DNA from: DAMCZI01 sp032095175
Lineage (GTDB): Bacteria > Bacillota > Clostridia > Clostridiales > Caloramatoraceae
Length of the DNA: 33,712 nt
Assembly: GCA_032095175.1 (NCBI GenBank)
Contig: DAMCZI010000049.1
Coordinates: 1-33,712, forward strand
Reading direction: 5' to 3'
Part shown: positions 16,760 to 24,657 of the stretch, piece after piece
Layout: each line of letters opens with the position of its first letter
Position numbering within the stretch: the first letter of the stretch is position 1
Notes under the pieces: generated by a model
The model's input: the letters and a program-made list of their open reading frames with translations, nothing else
The model's database searches: none
Told to the model about the DNA's origin: nothing
Translations under genes and position numbers: made by a program

Positions 16760-17712
16760 TGAAGGACATCGATTTTATAGCATGTGGATACCCAAGTATA
16801 GACAGAATTATAAAGCTTGATTCAACTCCATGTATTTGTAAAACATCAACAATAATGAACGATGATAATTCTGTTCCATACTACGGAGGATGTAATGTAA
16901 ACATTGCATATGTAGGAAGTAAATTTGGACTAAATGCATCATTAATGATGAAGGTTGGAAGAGATTTTGAAAGCAGCGGATACAAGGGATTCCTCGAAGA
17001 TGGCGGAGTTGACTTATCAGGTATTGAAATTGTAAATGAGGCAAATACATCATCCTCGTATCTTGTAATCAACCCATCAGGAGAGCATGTTACAATGTTT
17101 TATCCTGGAGCAATGGACACAAAATATAAGGGAAGTTTAAATGAGGATGCAGTAAAGAGAGCTAAGTTTGGAGTAATAACAGTTGGAAACCCAGAATACA
17201 ACATAGAATTTGCAAACCTTTGTAAGAAAAATAATGTTCCACTTGTTTTTGGTATGAAGTGCGACTTCAGGGCATTTACAAAGGAAATATTAAATGAGCT
17301 TATGAAATCCTCAGAAATAGTAGTTATGAATGAAGGAGAAAAAGCTGAAATCGAAAGGATATTCAATTTAGAATCCATAACTGAGCTTTTCAAGGACAGT
17401 ATAACAAAGATAATAATAGTAACAAAGGGTTCAGAGGGCAGTGAAATAAATTATTTAGAAAATGAGGAAGTTAAATTGATAAGCGTTCCTGTTGCAGTGC
17501 CAGACAGAATTGTTGACACAACAGGTGTTGGAGATGCTTATCTTGCAGGATTTTTAATAGGGTATGTGAAGGGTAAAAATATAGAGAAATGTGGAAGATT
17601 AGGTTCAGTTATATCATCATTCGTTATAGAAAAAATGGGATGTTTAACTAATATACCAAATGAAGCAGATGTATTAGAAAGATATAGAGTAAATTACGGG
17701 GAGGAATTTTAA
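16759..17712 (+). CDS. PfkB-family (ribokinase-like) carbohydrate or nucleoside kinase
   Basis: A 317-residue cytoplasmic kinase that transfers phosphate from ATP (or possibly ADP) to a sugar hydroxyl. GGCNVNIA (43-50) and KVGRDFESSGYKGFLEDGGVD form the substrate lid and PfkB signature 1. NEGE (191-194) and TKGSEG (222-227) are the usual core strands. DTTGVGDAYLAGF (253-265) is signature 2, with D259 as catalytic base and the GVGD anion hole. The substrate is not readable from these motifs. Between a nicotinamidase-like hydrolase and a nucleoside phosphorylase, ribose 1-phosphate, free ribose and a nucleoside are all candidates; PfkB ribose-1-phosphate kinases are known in archaeal nucleoside catabolism. 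It overlaps both neighbours by one base. Confidence 0.88.
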   Translation: MKDIDFIACGYPSIDRIIKLDSTPCICKTSTIMNDDNSVPYYGGCNVNIAYVGSKFGLNASLMMKVGRDFESSGYKGFLEDGGVDLSGIEIVNEANTSSSYLVINPSGEHVTMFYPGAMDTKYKGSLNEDAVKRAKFGVITVGNPEYNIEFANLCKKNNVPLVFGMKCDFRAFTKEILNELMKSSEIVVMNEGEKAEIERIFNLESITELFKDSITKIIIVTKGSEGSEINYLENEEVKLISVPVAVPDRIVDTTGVGDAYLAGFLIGYVKGKNIEKCGRLGSVISSFVIEKMGCLTNIPNEADVLERYRVNYGEEF

Positions 17713-18464
17713 TGAAAACACTTTATCTTAAGGTTAGCAGCGAGGACATAGGAAAGTATGTGATTTTTTCTGGAGACCCTCAAAGAGTAAAAAAGATTAT
17801 AAACTATTTGGATGATGTTAAGGAAATAGCAATAAACAGAGAATTTTACACCTATACAGGATTTTATAAGGGAGTAAAGGTTACAGTAACATCCACAGGA
17901 ATAGGAGGACCTTCAGCAGCAATAGCAATAGAAGAGATGTATGAAGCAGGAATGGAGGTTGCAGTTAGACTGGGTACAGTTATGGGACTTAAGGATAACC
18001 TTGGAGAGGTTATAATTCCAAGGGGATGTATGAAGCTTGAATCAACAAGCAAGACCTATGTAGATGCAAGCTACCCGGCAGTTGCTGACTTTGATCTTAT
18101 AAAGTGTATGAATGAAAGTACAAAGCTTAATGGATTAAAATATGATAACTCAATAGTGTGCAGTATGGATGGATTCTACAGTGAAATGAGAGAATCCAAG
18201 CTTTCAGAGAAGATGAATAATGATGTGAAGGAAAAGATTTCATCACTAAAAAACTACAATATATCAGGAATAGATATGGAATCAGGAGTTGTGTTAACAC
18301 TTACAAATCTTATGGGAATAAAGGGCTGTGTTGTTACCATGACTACAGTTTTAGAAAATCTTAAGGATTATTTAAAGGATGATACAAGGATTAAGGCAGA
18401 GGAAGACCTTATAAAGATAGTTCTTGATGGAATAAAGATATATGCAGAAGGGAGTCTTGAATAA
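17712..18464 (+). CDS. Nucleoside phosphorylase, Udp/DeoD (PNP_UDP_1) family
   Basis: A 250-residue enzyme expected to split a nucleoside with phosphate into base and pentose 1-phosphate. Motifs are GDPQR (21-25, phosphate binding), STGIGGPSA (61-69), RLGT (86-89, phosphate) and DMES (188-191, where M189 and E190 contact the ribose hydroxyls). In E. coli uridine phosphorylase a Gln and Arg after FYPG bind uracil; the matching place here reads FYSEMRES (about 155-162) and lacks that pair. The base is therefore probably not plain uracil, and purine or unusual bases are possible. It overlaps kinase and BtpA-like genes by one base each (TAATG), so all three are translationally coupled. Confidence 0.87.
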   Translation: MKTLYLKVSSEDIGKYVIFSGDPQRVKKIINYLDDVKEIAINREFYTYTGFYKGVKVTVTSTGIGGPSAAIAIEEMYEAGMEVAVRLGTVMGLKDNLGEVIIPRGCMKLESTSKTYVDASYPAVADFDLIKCMNESTKLNGLKYDNSIVCSMDGFYSEMRESKLSEKMNNDVKEKISSLKNYNISGIDMESGVVLTLTNLMGIKGCVVTMTTVLENLKDYLKDDTRIKAEEDLIKIVLDGIKIYAEGSLE

Positions 18465-19246
18465 TGAATAGATTTGAAAAACTATTTGGAGATAAAAAGG
18501 CTCTTATTGGAATGGTTCATCTTCTTCCACTTCCAGGTACAGCTGGATTTGATGGTGATATGAACAAGGTGTTAAAGCAGGCATTGTTTGATGCTGAAGC
18601 ATTAAAAAAGGGTGGGGTTAATGCAATAATGGTTGAAAACTTTGGGGACATGCCCTATCCAAAGAAGTTGAGTACAGAGCAGACAGCAGCATTATCTGCA
18701 ATGGCATTGGCTGTGAAGCTGCATACAAATCTTCCAATTGGAATAGATGCAGCATTTTGTGACTATGAAAGTGCTCTTGCATGTGCAAAGGCAGTGGGAG
18801 CAGACTTTGTAAGACTTGCAGTATTCGTTGATACAGTTGAATGCTTTGCTGGAATATTAGAGCCATGCTGCAGCCAGGCTTTAAAATATAGAAAACAGCT
18901 TATGGCTGAGGATATTATGATTTTTTCCGATATACAGGTTAAGCATACACATATGCTTATTAAGGATGTTGATATACTGGAATCAGCAAAGGTTGCTATA
19001 AGCTGCGGAGCTGATGCAGTAATAGTTACAGGTGCTGCAACAGGATGTGAAACTCCAATTGATGTTGTAAAGAGAGTTAAGGATAATGTTAAGGTTCCAG
19101 TTGTAATAGGAAGCGGAGTAAGCAAGGAAAACGTATCTGACCAGCTTTCAATTGCAGATGCAGCAATAGTTGGTTCAAGCTTAAAAAAGAATAATGTTAT
19201 AGATGAAGATAAGGTAAGAGAATTAGTAGAAGCACTTAATAATTAA
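18464..19246 (+). CDS. BtpA/SgcQ-family TIM-barrel protein
   Basis: A 260-residue, presumably cytoplasmic protein with the family signature near its start: ALIGMVHLLPLPGTAGFDGDM (about residues 14-34), then GGVNAIMVENFGDMPY, GIDAAFCDYESALACAKAVGADFVRLAVFVD, FSDIQVKHTHML, GADAVIVTGAATG and VPVVIGSGVSKEN. The alternating strands and glycine-rich turns fit a TIM barrel, with a likely phosphate-binding GSG/GSS pair at the C-terminal end (VIGSGVS, IVGSSLKK). Members were named from cyanobacterial photosystem I biogenesis (BtpA) and E. coli SgcQ, and their chemistry is not settled. In this cluster a role on a phosphorylated sugar, such as isomerisation, is inferred from neighbours only. Confidence 0.88.
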   Translation: MNRFEKLFGDKKALIGMVHLLPLPGTAGFDGDMNKVLKQALFDAEALKKGGVNAIMVENFGDMPYPKKLSTEQTAALSAMALAVKLHTNLPIGIDAAFCDYESALACAKAVGADFVRLAVFVDTVECFAGILEPCCSQALKYRKQLMAEDIMIFSDIQVKHTHMLIKDVDILESAKVAISCGADAVIVTGAATGCETPIDVVKRVKDNVKVPVVIGSGVSKENVSDQLSIADAAIVGSSLKKNNVIDEDKVRELVEALNN

Positions 19247-19262
19247 CAGGGAGTGATTTTAT

Positions 19263-20411
19263 ATGATGCGACCAATGAAGCTTGCAGGAGACTACATCAT
19301 TTTTGGTGAAGGAGCTCTTGATTATTTAAAGACATTAAAGGGTAAAAAAGCTTTTATAGTTATAAGCGGAGGCTCTATAGAAAAGAGCGGCTATTTAAAG
19401 ATAATACAGGACAATCTATCAGAGGCAGGAATTGAATCAACTGTATTTAAGGGTGTTGAACCAGACCCAAGCATCCAGACTGTTTTAAAGGGAGCAAAGG
19501 CAATGCTTGAGTTTGAACCAGATTGGATAATAGGAGTTGGCGGAGGCTCTGCAATGGATGCAGCAAAGGCTATGTGGGTTTACTATGAATACCCAGAGCT
19601 TAAAACACTTGAGGATATAGCTGCACCAAATGTTATTCCTCCACTTAGAAACAAGGCAAGGATGATATGTATTCCTACAACTAGCGGAACAGCAAGTGAG
19701 GTTAGCAGATCAGTGGTTATATCTGACCCAGAAAGACACCTTAAGGTTGGTATAGGAAACATGGAAATGATGCCTGACATTGCACTTTTAGAGCCTGGAA
19801 TAACAGCTACAATGCCAAAGAAGATTACAGCAGAAACAGGTGTAGATGCACTTACACATGCAATCGAAGCATATGTTTCAAACAGGGCAAATGATGTATC
19901 AGATACACTTGCAGAAAAGGCAATACTTGAGATATTTAAGTATCTTCCACTTGCATATAAAAATGGGGACAACCTTTTATACAGAGAAAAGATGCTGAAC
20001 TTTTCAATGATAGCAGGACTTGCATTTACAAACGTATCATTAGGAATAGTTCACAGCATGGCACATACAATAGGTGGAGAATATGGAGTACCACATGGAG
20101 TAGCAAACGGAATACTTCTTCCATATGTTATTGAATACAACATGAAGAGGGATTATGCAAAGGAAAGATATGGCTACCTTGCAGAGAAGCTTGGAGGAAA
20201 GGATTTTGCTGAACTTGTAAGAGGACTCAATGCCGAAATAGGAATACCAGAAAAGCTGAAGGATGTTGTAAACAATGACAAGGATTTTGAAAAGAACATA
20301 AGAAAAATTGCAGAGATTGCAAAAAATGATGGATGCACAAAAACAAATCCAGTAATTCCTGAGGTTGATGATCTAGTAGAATTATTTAAGACAGCATACT
20401 ATGGAAGGTAG
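19263..20411 (+). CDS. Iron-type (group III) alcohol dehydrogenase
   Basis: A 382-residue NAD(P)-dependent oxidoreductase of the FucO/DhaT/butanol dehydrogenase type. GGGSAMDAAK (93-102) binds the cofactor diphosphate, and CIPTTSGTASEVSR is conserved in the family. Metal ligands are D195, H199, H264 and H278, all present within TGVDALTHAIEAY and GIVHSMAHTIGGEYGVPHG. Such enzymes interconvert small aldehydes and alcohols; in FucO-like pathways they reduce the aldehyde made by an aldolase and regenerate NAD+. Following the BtpA-like and preceding the TrpA-like genes, it may remove a small aldehyde such as glycolaldehyde; this is inferred. The start is ATG 19263 after AGGGAGTGA; ATG 19266 is equally possible. 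Confidence 0.92.
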   Translation: MMRPMKLAGDYIIFGEGALDYLKTLKGKKAFIVISGGSIEKSGYLKIIQDNLSEAGIESTVFKGVEPDPSIQTVLKGAKAMLEFEPDWIIGVGGGSAMDAAKAMWVYYEYPELKTLEDIAAPNVIPPLRNKARMICIPTTSGTASEVSRSVVISDPERHLKVGIGNMEMMPDIALLEPGITATMPKKITAETGVDALTHAIEAYVSNRANDVSDTLAEKAILEIFKYLPLAYKNGDNLLYREKMLNFSMIAGLAFTNVSLGIVHSMAHTIGGEYGVPHGVANGILLPYVIEYNMKRDYAKERYGYLAEKLGGKDFAELVRGLNAEIGIPEKLKDVVNNDKDFEKNIRKIAEIAKNDGCTKTNPVIPEVDDLVELFKTAYYGR

Positions 20412-20419
20412 GAGATAAT

Positions 20420-21142
20420 ATGGCAACAAAGTTAATAGGATACCTGGCATATGGATACCCAACAATAGAAAAGAGTATTGAAACAGCTGATGTATATGTA
20501 AAATCGGGATGTGATGTTATAGAGGTAGGTTATCCAACAGATAATGCATACCTTGATAATGAAACAATACAAAATACAATGAAGGATGCTTTAAACAAGA
20601 CAACTGATCCTGAAAGATACTTTGCAGGAATAGGAATGATAAGAAAAAACCACCCAGAGGTTGAGCTTCTTTTCCTTGTATATGAGCATACTATTGTAGA
20701 GATAGGCTACAACAAGTTTGTTGAGCTCTGTAGGGAAGAGGAAATAGAGGATATAATACTTGTTGGAAACAAAGATGAAATTATAAAGGACAAGCTTATA
20801 AAGGATGGCTTTAAGATTTCAATCTATGTAACCTATGAATTACCTGAAAATCCAATAAAGGAAGCATTAAATTCGAATGGATTTGTTTACCTTCAAGCAA
20901 AGCCATCAGGGCTTGTTAAGGAAGGCTATGAAACATTGGACAGCTGTATAGGATATCTTAGAGAAAAGGGAATAAAGACTCCTATATATGCAGGAGTTGG
21001 AATACAAACTGCTGAGGATGTAAATATGGTATCAAAGGCAGGAGCTGATGGAGTATTCCTTGGAAGTGCGCTTTTAAAGATTCAAGAGGATTATGAAAAG
21101 CTTTCATCCTTTATTAAGATGATGAAGGGTGCTATAGAATAG
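20420..21142 (+). CDS. Orphan TrpA-like TIM-barrel lyase
   Basis: A 240-residue protein resembling the tryptophan synthase alpha chain (usually about 260). The two acid residues that drive retro-aldol cleavage of indole-glycerol phosphate in TrpA (E49 and D60 in Salmonella) align with E35 (CDVIEVGYP) and D46 (DNAYLDNETIQ). The phosphate site aligns with AGVGIQTAEDV (191-201) and FLGSALLK (213-220). No trpB or other trp gene is near, and the FSDPxADGP loop is changed to PTDNAYLDNE, so the indole substrate is unlikely. A retro-aldol step that releases a triose phosphate from a sugar-phosphate derivative is the natural guess. It is the last gene of the cluster, with AGGAG upstream and a terminator 48 bases after the stop. 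Confidence 0.85.
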   Translation: MATKLIGYLAYGYPTIEKSIETADVYVKSGCDVIEVGYPTDNAYLDNETIQNTMKDALNKTTDPERYFAGIGMIRKNHPEVELLFLVYEHTIVEIGYNKFVELCREEEIEDIILVGNKDEIIKDKLIKDGFKISIYVTYELPENPIKEALNSNGFVYLQAKPSGLVKEGYETLDSCIGYLREKGIKTPIYAGVGIQTAEDVNMVSKAGADGVFLGSALLKIQEDYEKLSSFIKMMKGAIE

Positions 21143-21189
21143 TACTACTAATATAATCAACAACTCCTTTATATATATAAATTATATTA

Positions 21190-21216
21190 CCCACTGCAGC
21201 GGCAGTGGGCTTTTTT
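21190..21216 (+). terminator. Rho-independent terminator of the nucleoside cluster
   Basis: CCCACTGC (21190-21197), loop AGCG, GCAGTGGG (21202-21209), then C and six T. It is a textbook terminator, 48 bases after the TrpA-like stop codon. Confidence 0.93.
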
Positions 21217-21361
21217 AAATTAAATGAACATCAATCAAAAAATTTTAAAAAATATATATAAATGCATCAAAATATGTAAAATTGGTGGTATAATCAATTA
21301 TACGACAATATTCTATCAAATACTTTATAATACGACTAATCATTTGCTTGGAGATGGTATT

Positions 21362-21751
21362 TTGGCATTTAAATTATTGAAGCTGAGCATTATTAAGTAT
21401 TTTATACTTTCATGTATTGCAAGCTTGATTGATTTTTTAATAGCTTATATTTGTTATAGATGTTTAAAGTTTAATTATATGCTTTCATGCAACTTTGGAA
21501 TAGTATCAGGATTGATTTTTCACTATTTTACTTCTATGAAATATGTTTTTAATAGTGATAAAAATGGAAGGTTCTTTTTTATTTATATGGTTACTTTTTT
21601 CCTAGGATTGGCTCTGGCTAATGGTACCATGTGGATTTGTTATGATTTAGAATCACTGTCATTTATAATTTCAAAGATTGCTTCAATGGGAGTACCTTTT
21701 TTTGCAATGTACTTTATAAGAAAAAAACTTTTAGGGGTTAAGGCACATTAA
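21362..21751 (+). CDS. GtrA-like small membrane protein
   Basis: A protein of 129 residues with four hydrophobic segments (YFILSCIASLIDFLIAYICY, LSCNFGIVSGLIFHYFTS, FFFIYMVTFFLGLALANGTM, ISKIASMGVPFFAMYFI), matching GtrA-family size and pattern. NFGIVSGLIFHYFTSMKYVF corresponds to the conserved NF.....W.F region. GtrA proteins are thought to help flip or deliver polyprenyl-linked sugars. The start is unsure: TTG 21362 has GGAG 8 bases upstream, while a longer in-frame ORF from ATG 21224 lacks a ribosome binding site and begins right after the previous terminator, with a TATAAT at 21326-21331 inside it. Next to glycosyltransferases and XrtG, a part in lipid-linked glycan supply is inferred. 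Confidence 0.75.
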   Translation: MAFKLLKLSIIKYFILSCIASLIDFLIAYICYRCLKFNYMLSCNFGIVSGLIFHYFTSMKYVFNSDKNGRFFFIYMVTFFLGLALANGTMWICYDLESLSFIISKIASMGVPFFAMYFIRKKLLGVKAH

Positions 21752-21768
21752 AAATTATGGAGGTTAAA

Positions 21769-22125
21769 ATGAACACTTATTATAGATTTAAATTTTATCT
21801 GAATGCAAGGCATTCGGTGATATTTAATGGAAAGTCTTCAAACGTACATCCTCATACATGGGAGGTGGCTGTTTCCTTTGGCTCTGATGCAGCTGATACT
21901 GTAAATTTCACAGTGTTTGAAAAGGAACTTGAGAAGTACTTCTTAAACTATGAAGGGAAATATTTAAATGAGCTTGATGCCTTTAGAGGCATTAACCCTA
22001 CAATGGAGAACATAGGTAAAAGACTTTATGGAGATATAAGGGAGCTTGTTGATGGAAAGAACTTGAACTTTAAGAGAGTTGAAATTAGTGAAAATCCAAC
22101 AAGAACATATATAATTGAAGTTTAG
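21769..22125 (+). CDS. 6-pyruvoyl-tetrahydropterin synthase (QueD)-like protein of the XrtG locus
   Basis: A 118-residue protein with the PTPS/QueD fold pattern. The zinc histidines align as H15 (LNARHS), H27 and H29 (NVHPHTW), and a later PTMENIGKRLY matches the family's conserved PTxEN motif with its catalytic-site Glu. The catalytic cysteine normally found between the first and second zinc histidines is missing (VIFNGKSSNV has none), so it is unlikely to make tetrahydropterin. A PTPS-related small protein is a known companion of firmicute exosortase XrtG (TIGR03112, from memory). ATG 21769 has GGAGG 5 bases before it, while the in-frame ATG 21757 overlaps that site. It may bind a ligand or glycan intermediate. 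Confidence 0.82.
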   Translation: MNTYYRFKFYLNARHSVIFNGKSSNVHPHTWEVAVSFGSDAADTVNFTVFEKELEKYFLNYEGKYLNELDAFRGINPTMENIGKRLYGDIRELVDGKNLNFKRVEISENPTRTYIIEV

Positions 22126-22139
22126 CAGGGGTGAAATTA

Positions 22140-24653
22140 GTGGGCGAAAATAGAGAGGCTGTTTTTAGCACTCTAAGTAATAAGGAATTAAGGCTCCAAT
22201 TGAAAAGACTTAAAAGAGAGAGAAGAGATATGTCTATTAGAATTAAAAAATTCATATTCATAAGAAACTTATTTATATTATTTACTGCAGCACTTGTGAC
22301 ACTTGCTGTTATAAATAGATCAGGTGCATACCCTTGGGGTTCTGATACTTTTGGTCACCTTTTCAAGGGTAATATACTTTATGATGCATTCAAGGATGGG
22401 AAGCTTTTTTTAAACTATCATGAAAGCTGGTATAATGGAATACAACCCTTTAGATACTGGGCACCGCTGCCATATTATATTCTTGCATTAATAAATCTAG
22501 TAATAAACAATATTATAACTACCTTCAATGTGTTTGTTGTATTTATATTTTTGCTTGGAGGCTCTGGCTGGCTTTTATGGGGATACTATACGAACAGGCA
22601 AAACCTGTGCCTTGTCTTTGCAGTTTTATGGTTTTTTGTTCCGGATAATTTAAGAGTACTGTTTTCTGAGGGAAATATACCTTTTGTTATTGTTAATTCC
22701 ATGATTCCATTTATATTTCTTTATTATTATAAATCAGTACATGAAAAGGGAATAAAAAACCTTTTGATTTTAAGTGCGATAATGTTTTTTATAACCCTAA
22801 ACCATGCAATGATTACTGCAATGATAGGATTGTCGCTTTTTATATTTGCATTATTTAATGTATTGATAAATAGAAACTTTAAAAGAAATTTATTAGCACT
22901 TGTATATGCTTTTCTTGGAATTATGGTATCTTCCTTCTGGCTTTACCCAGCACTTAAGGGAGGAATAATGGGCATTGACAGTGGTGCAGTTTCAGATGTC
23001 ATGAAGAGCTTAACCTATCATTTAACTACATCGCTTAACCCAATGCTTAGGTTTGAAAATATTGAGATTTATTATTTTGGAATTGCCTTTGCCTTTGCTG
23101 GGATATTTGGACTGCTTTTTTCAACTAAGAATGAAAGGGCGGCCTTTATAACAGCAATAATGATCTTACTTGGAACTACAAAGGCAGCACTGCCATTGCT
23201 AGAGAAGCTTCCAATGAACCAGCTGTTTTGGATGAGAAGGTTCACAGCAATTGCAATTGCAATGATAATATTAGGACTCATTTTATGGAAAAACCTTAGA
23301 AAAGGCATTCTATGGATATTGGTAGTACTTTTAGCTATAGACTCTGCAGGAGCTTTTTACTTCCTCGGATTTAATAGAAAATTTCCTTCGGATATAGCAA
23401 AGACACTTGATGATGCATTAAGTATATCGACTCAAAGAATAGGGGTTTTAGATAGCTCAAGCTATGGTTCCTTTCCAAGCTATTATATTGCATATAATTC
23501 CATAAAGCCAGGAAGCAGCCAGGTGTATGGGTGGGCATGGCAGGGAGCGACTACTGCTAAAAATATAGTTGCATTAAATACAGCTCTTGAGGATGGATAT
23601 TACCTATTGATGTTTGATAGAGCATTAGAGCTTGGGGCCGATGTACTGGTTGTTAAAAAGAGTTTTATAAAAAACTTTAATGAGCTTAATAAGGCAGCAG
23701 ATACCATTGGATATAAGGTATTTAGTGAGAATAATGAAACAATAATATATAAGTACCCAGTTAAAGCTGGTTTTGGTACAAGGGTTCAATATGATGGAAT
23801 TGCTGTGGGAAGATATAGTTCAAATGCTATATATATCTTTCCCAACATGGAGGTTGGGGAAAGTGAGTATATAGATGATTACAGTTATGAAGAGCTTTGC
23901 TGTAAAAAGGTTGTTTATCTTTCAGGGTTTAAATGTAGGGACAAGCAAGCAGCAGAGGAGCTTCTTCTTAAGCTTTCAAGAAATGGAATAAGGGTAGTAA
24001 TTGATGCTACAGGCTTAAGTGATGATGAATTTTTAGGGGTTAGACCCCAGACGATTACTATAAATGATAACTATCATGAGATTTATTTTAAGAACAACCT
24101 TCTTAATATGAGAAGCTTTCCAGAAGAGTATAAGGAATGGAAAACATGCTTTTTAACTGGTATACAGAACAAGGAAAGTTATGCTGTTATAGATAGTAGA
24201 TTGCTGTACTATATGGGAACCAGGGATAATGGTAATTTAGTATTTATAGGTCTTAATTTACCCTATTATACCTTTTTAACTAAAGATGAAGGTGGAATGA
24301 GTATTCTTAAAGAGGCATTTAATATGGAACCATTTAAGGCTCCTAAAAGAGAAGTACACAAGATCAACTATGTAAGACAGGATGATATGATAAAAATAAA
24401 AAGCAATGTGGAAGATATTGTTGTGCCACTGGCTGCAATTGAAGGTTTTGCAAAAGTGAAAGGGGATTATGATACAGTAGATAATCTAATTCATTTAAAG
24501 AGCAGAGAATTGGAGTTAAAAATAGTGTATCCACATATAAAGAAGGGGGTTATGTTGTCTGCCATCTTTATATGTGTTATAGCTTGTTTATCAATAATGG
24601 TTAAAAATAATGAGATAAAGAAAAAAAGAAGAAGGCATAGAAGAAAGAGGTGA
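22140..24653 (+). CDS. Large polytopic membrane protein of the XrtG locus (PTPS-related, GT-C-like)
   Basis: About 837 residues. After a short basic, probably helical N-terminus (KELRLQLKRLKRERRDM) there are roughly ten to twelve membrane segments. The first extracytoplasmic loop contains YPWGSDTFGHLFKG and SWYNGIQPFRYWAPLPYY, reminiscent of GT-C glycosyltransferases that use lipid-linked sugars. The C-terminal half (from about 430) is a large soluble domain, then one last membrane segment and a very basic tail (KKKRRRHRRKR). It fits the PTPS-related membrane protein family (PF10131, from memory). GTG 22140 has AGGGGTG upstream, while GTG 22131 overlaps it. Its place directly before xrtG suggests it glycosylates or handles the exosortase substrate; this is inferred. 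Confidence 0.8.
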   Translation: MGENREAVFSTLSNKELRLQLKRLKRERRDMSIRIKKFIFIRNLFILFTAALVTLAVINRSGAYPWGSDTFGHLFKGNILYDAFKDGKLFLNYHESWYNGIQPFRYWAPLPYYILALINLVINNIITTFNVFVVFIFLLGGSGWLLWGYYTNRQNLCLVFAVLWFFVPDNLRVLFSEGNIPFVIVNSMIPFIFLYYYKSVHEKGIKNLLILSAIMFFITLNHAMITAMIGLSLFIFALFNVLINRNFKRNLLALVYAFLGIMVSSFWLYPALKGGIMGIDSGAVSDVMKSLTYHLTTSLNPMLRFENIEIYYFGIAFAFAGIFGLLFSTKNERAAFITAIMILLGTTKAALPLLEKLPMNQLFWMRRFTAIAIAMIILGLILWKNLRKGILWILVVLLAIDSAGAFYFLGFNRKFPSDIAKTLDDALSISTQRIGVLDSSSYGSFPSYYIAYNSIKPGSSQVYGWAWQGATTAKNIVALNTALEDGYYLLMFDRALELGADVLVVKKSFIKNFNELNKAADTIGYKVFSENNETIIYKYPVKAGFGTRVQYDGIAVGRYSSNAIYIFPNMEVGESEYIDDYSYEELCCKKVVYLSGFKCRDKQAAEELLLKLSRNGIRVVIDATGLSDDEFLGVRPQTITINDNYHEIYFKNNLLNMRSFPEEYKEWKTCFLTGIQNKESYAVIDSRLLYYMGTRDNGNLVFIGLNLPYYTFLTKDEGGMSILKEAFNMEPFKAPKREVHKINYVRQDDMIKIKSNVEDIVVPLAAIEGFAKVKGDYDTVDNLIHLKSRELELKIVYPHIKKGVMLSAIFICVIACLSIMVKNNEIKKKRRRHRRKR

Positions 24654-24657
24654 AAAC

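Noticed and set aside
20420..21142. Genuine tryptophan synthase alpha chain
   Set aside because: There is no trpB or other trp gene nearby, the loop between the catalytic acids is altered and the context is nucleoside catabolism.
21224..21361. N-terminal extension of the GtrA-like protein from ATG 21224
   Set aside because: There is no ribosome binding site, the stretch starts directly after a terminator and contains promoter-like AT-rich sequence, and the family is normally about 120-150 residues.
21769..22125. QueD in queuosine biosynthesis
   Set aside because: The catalytic cysteine is missing, there are no queC/queE/queF neighbours, and the gene sits in an exosortase locus.
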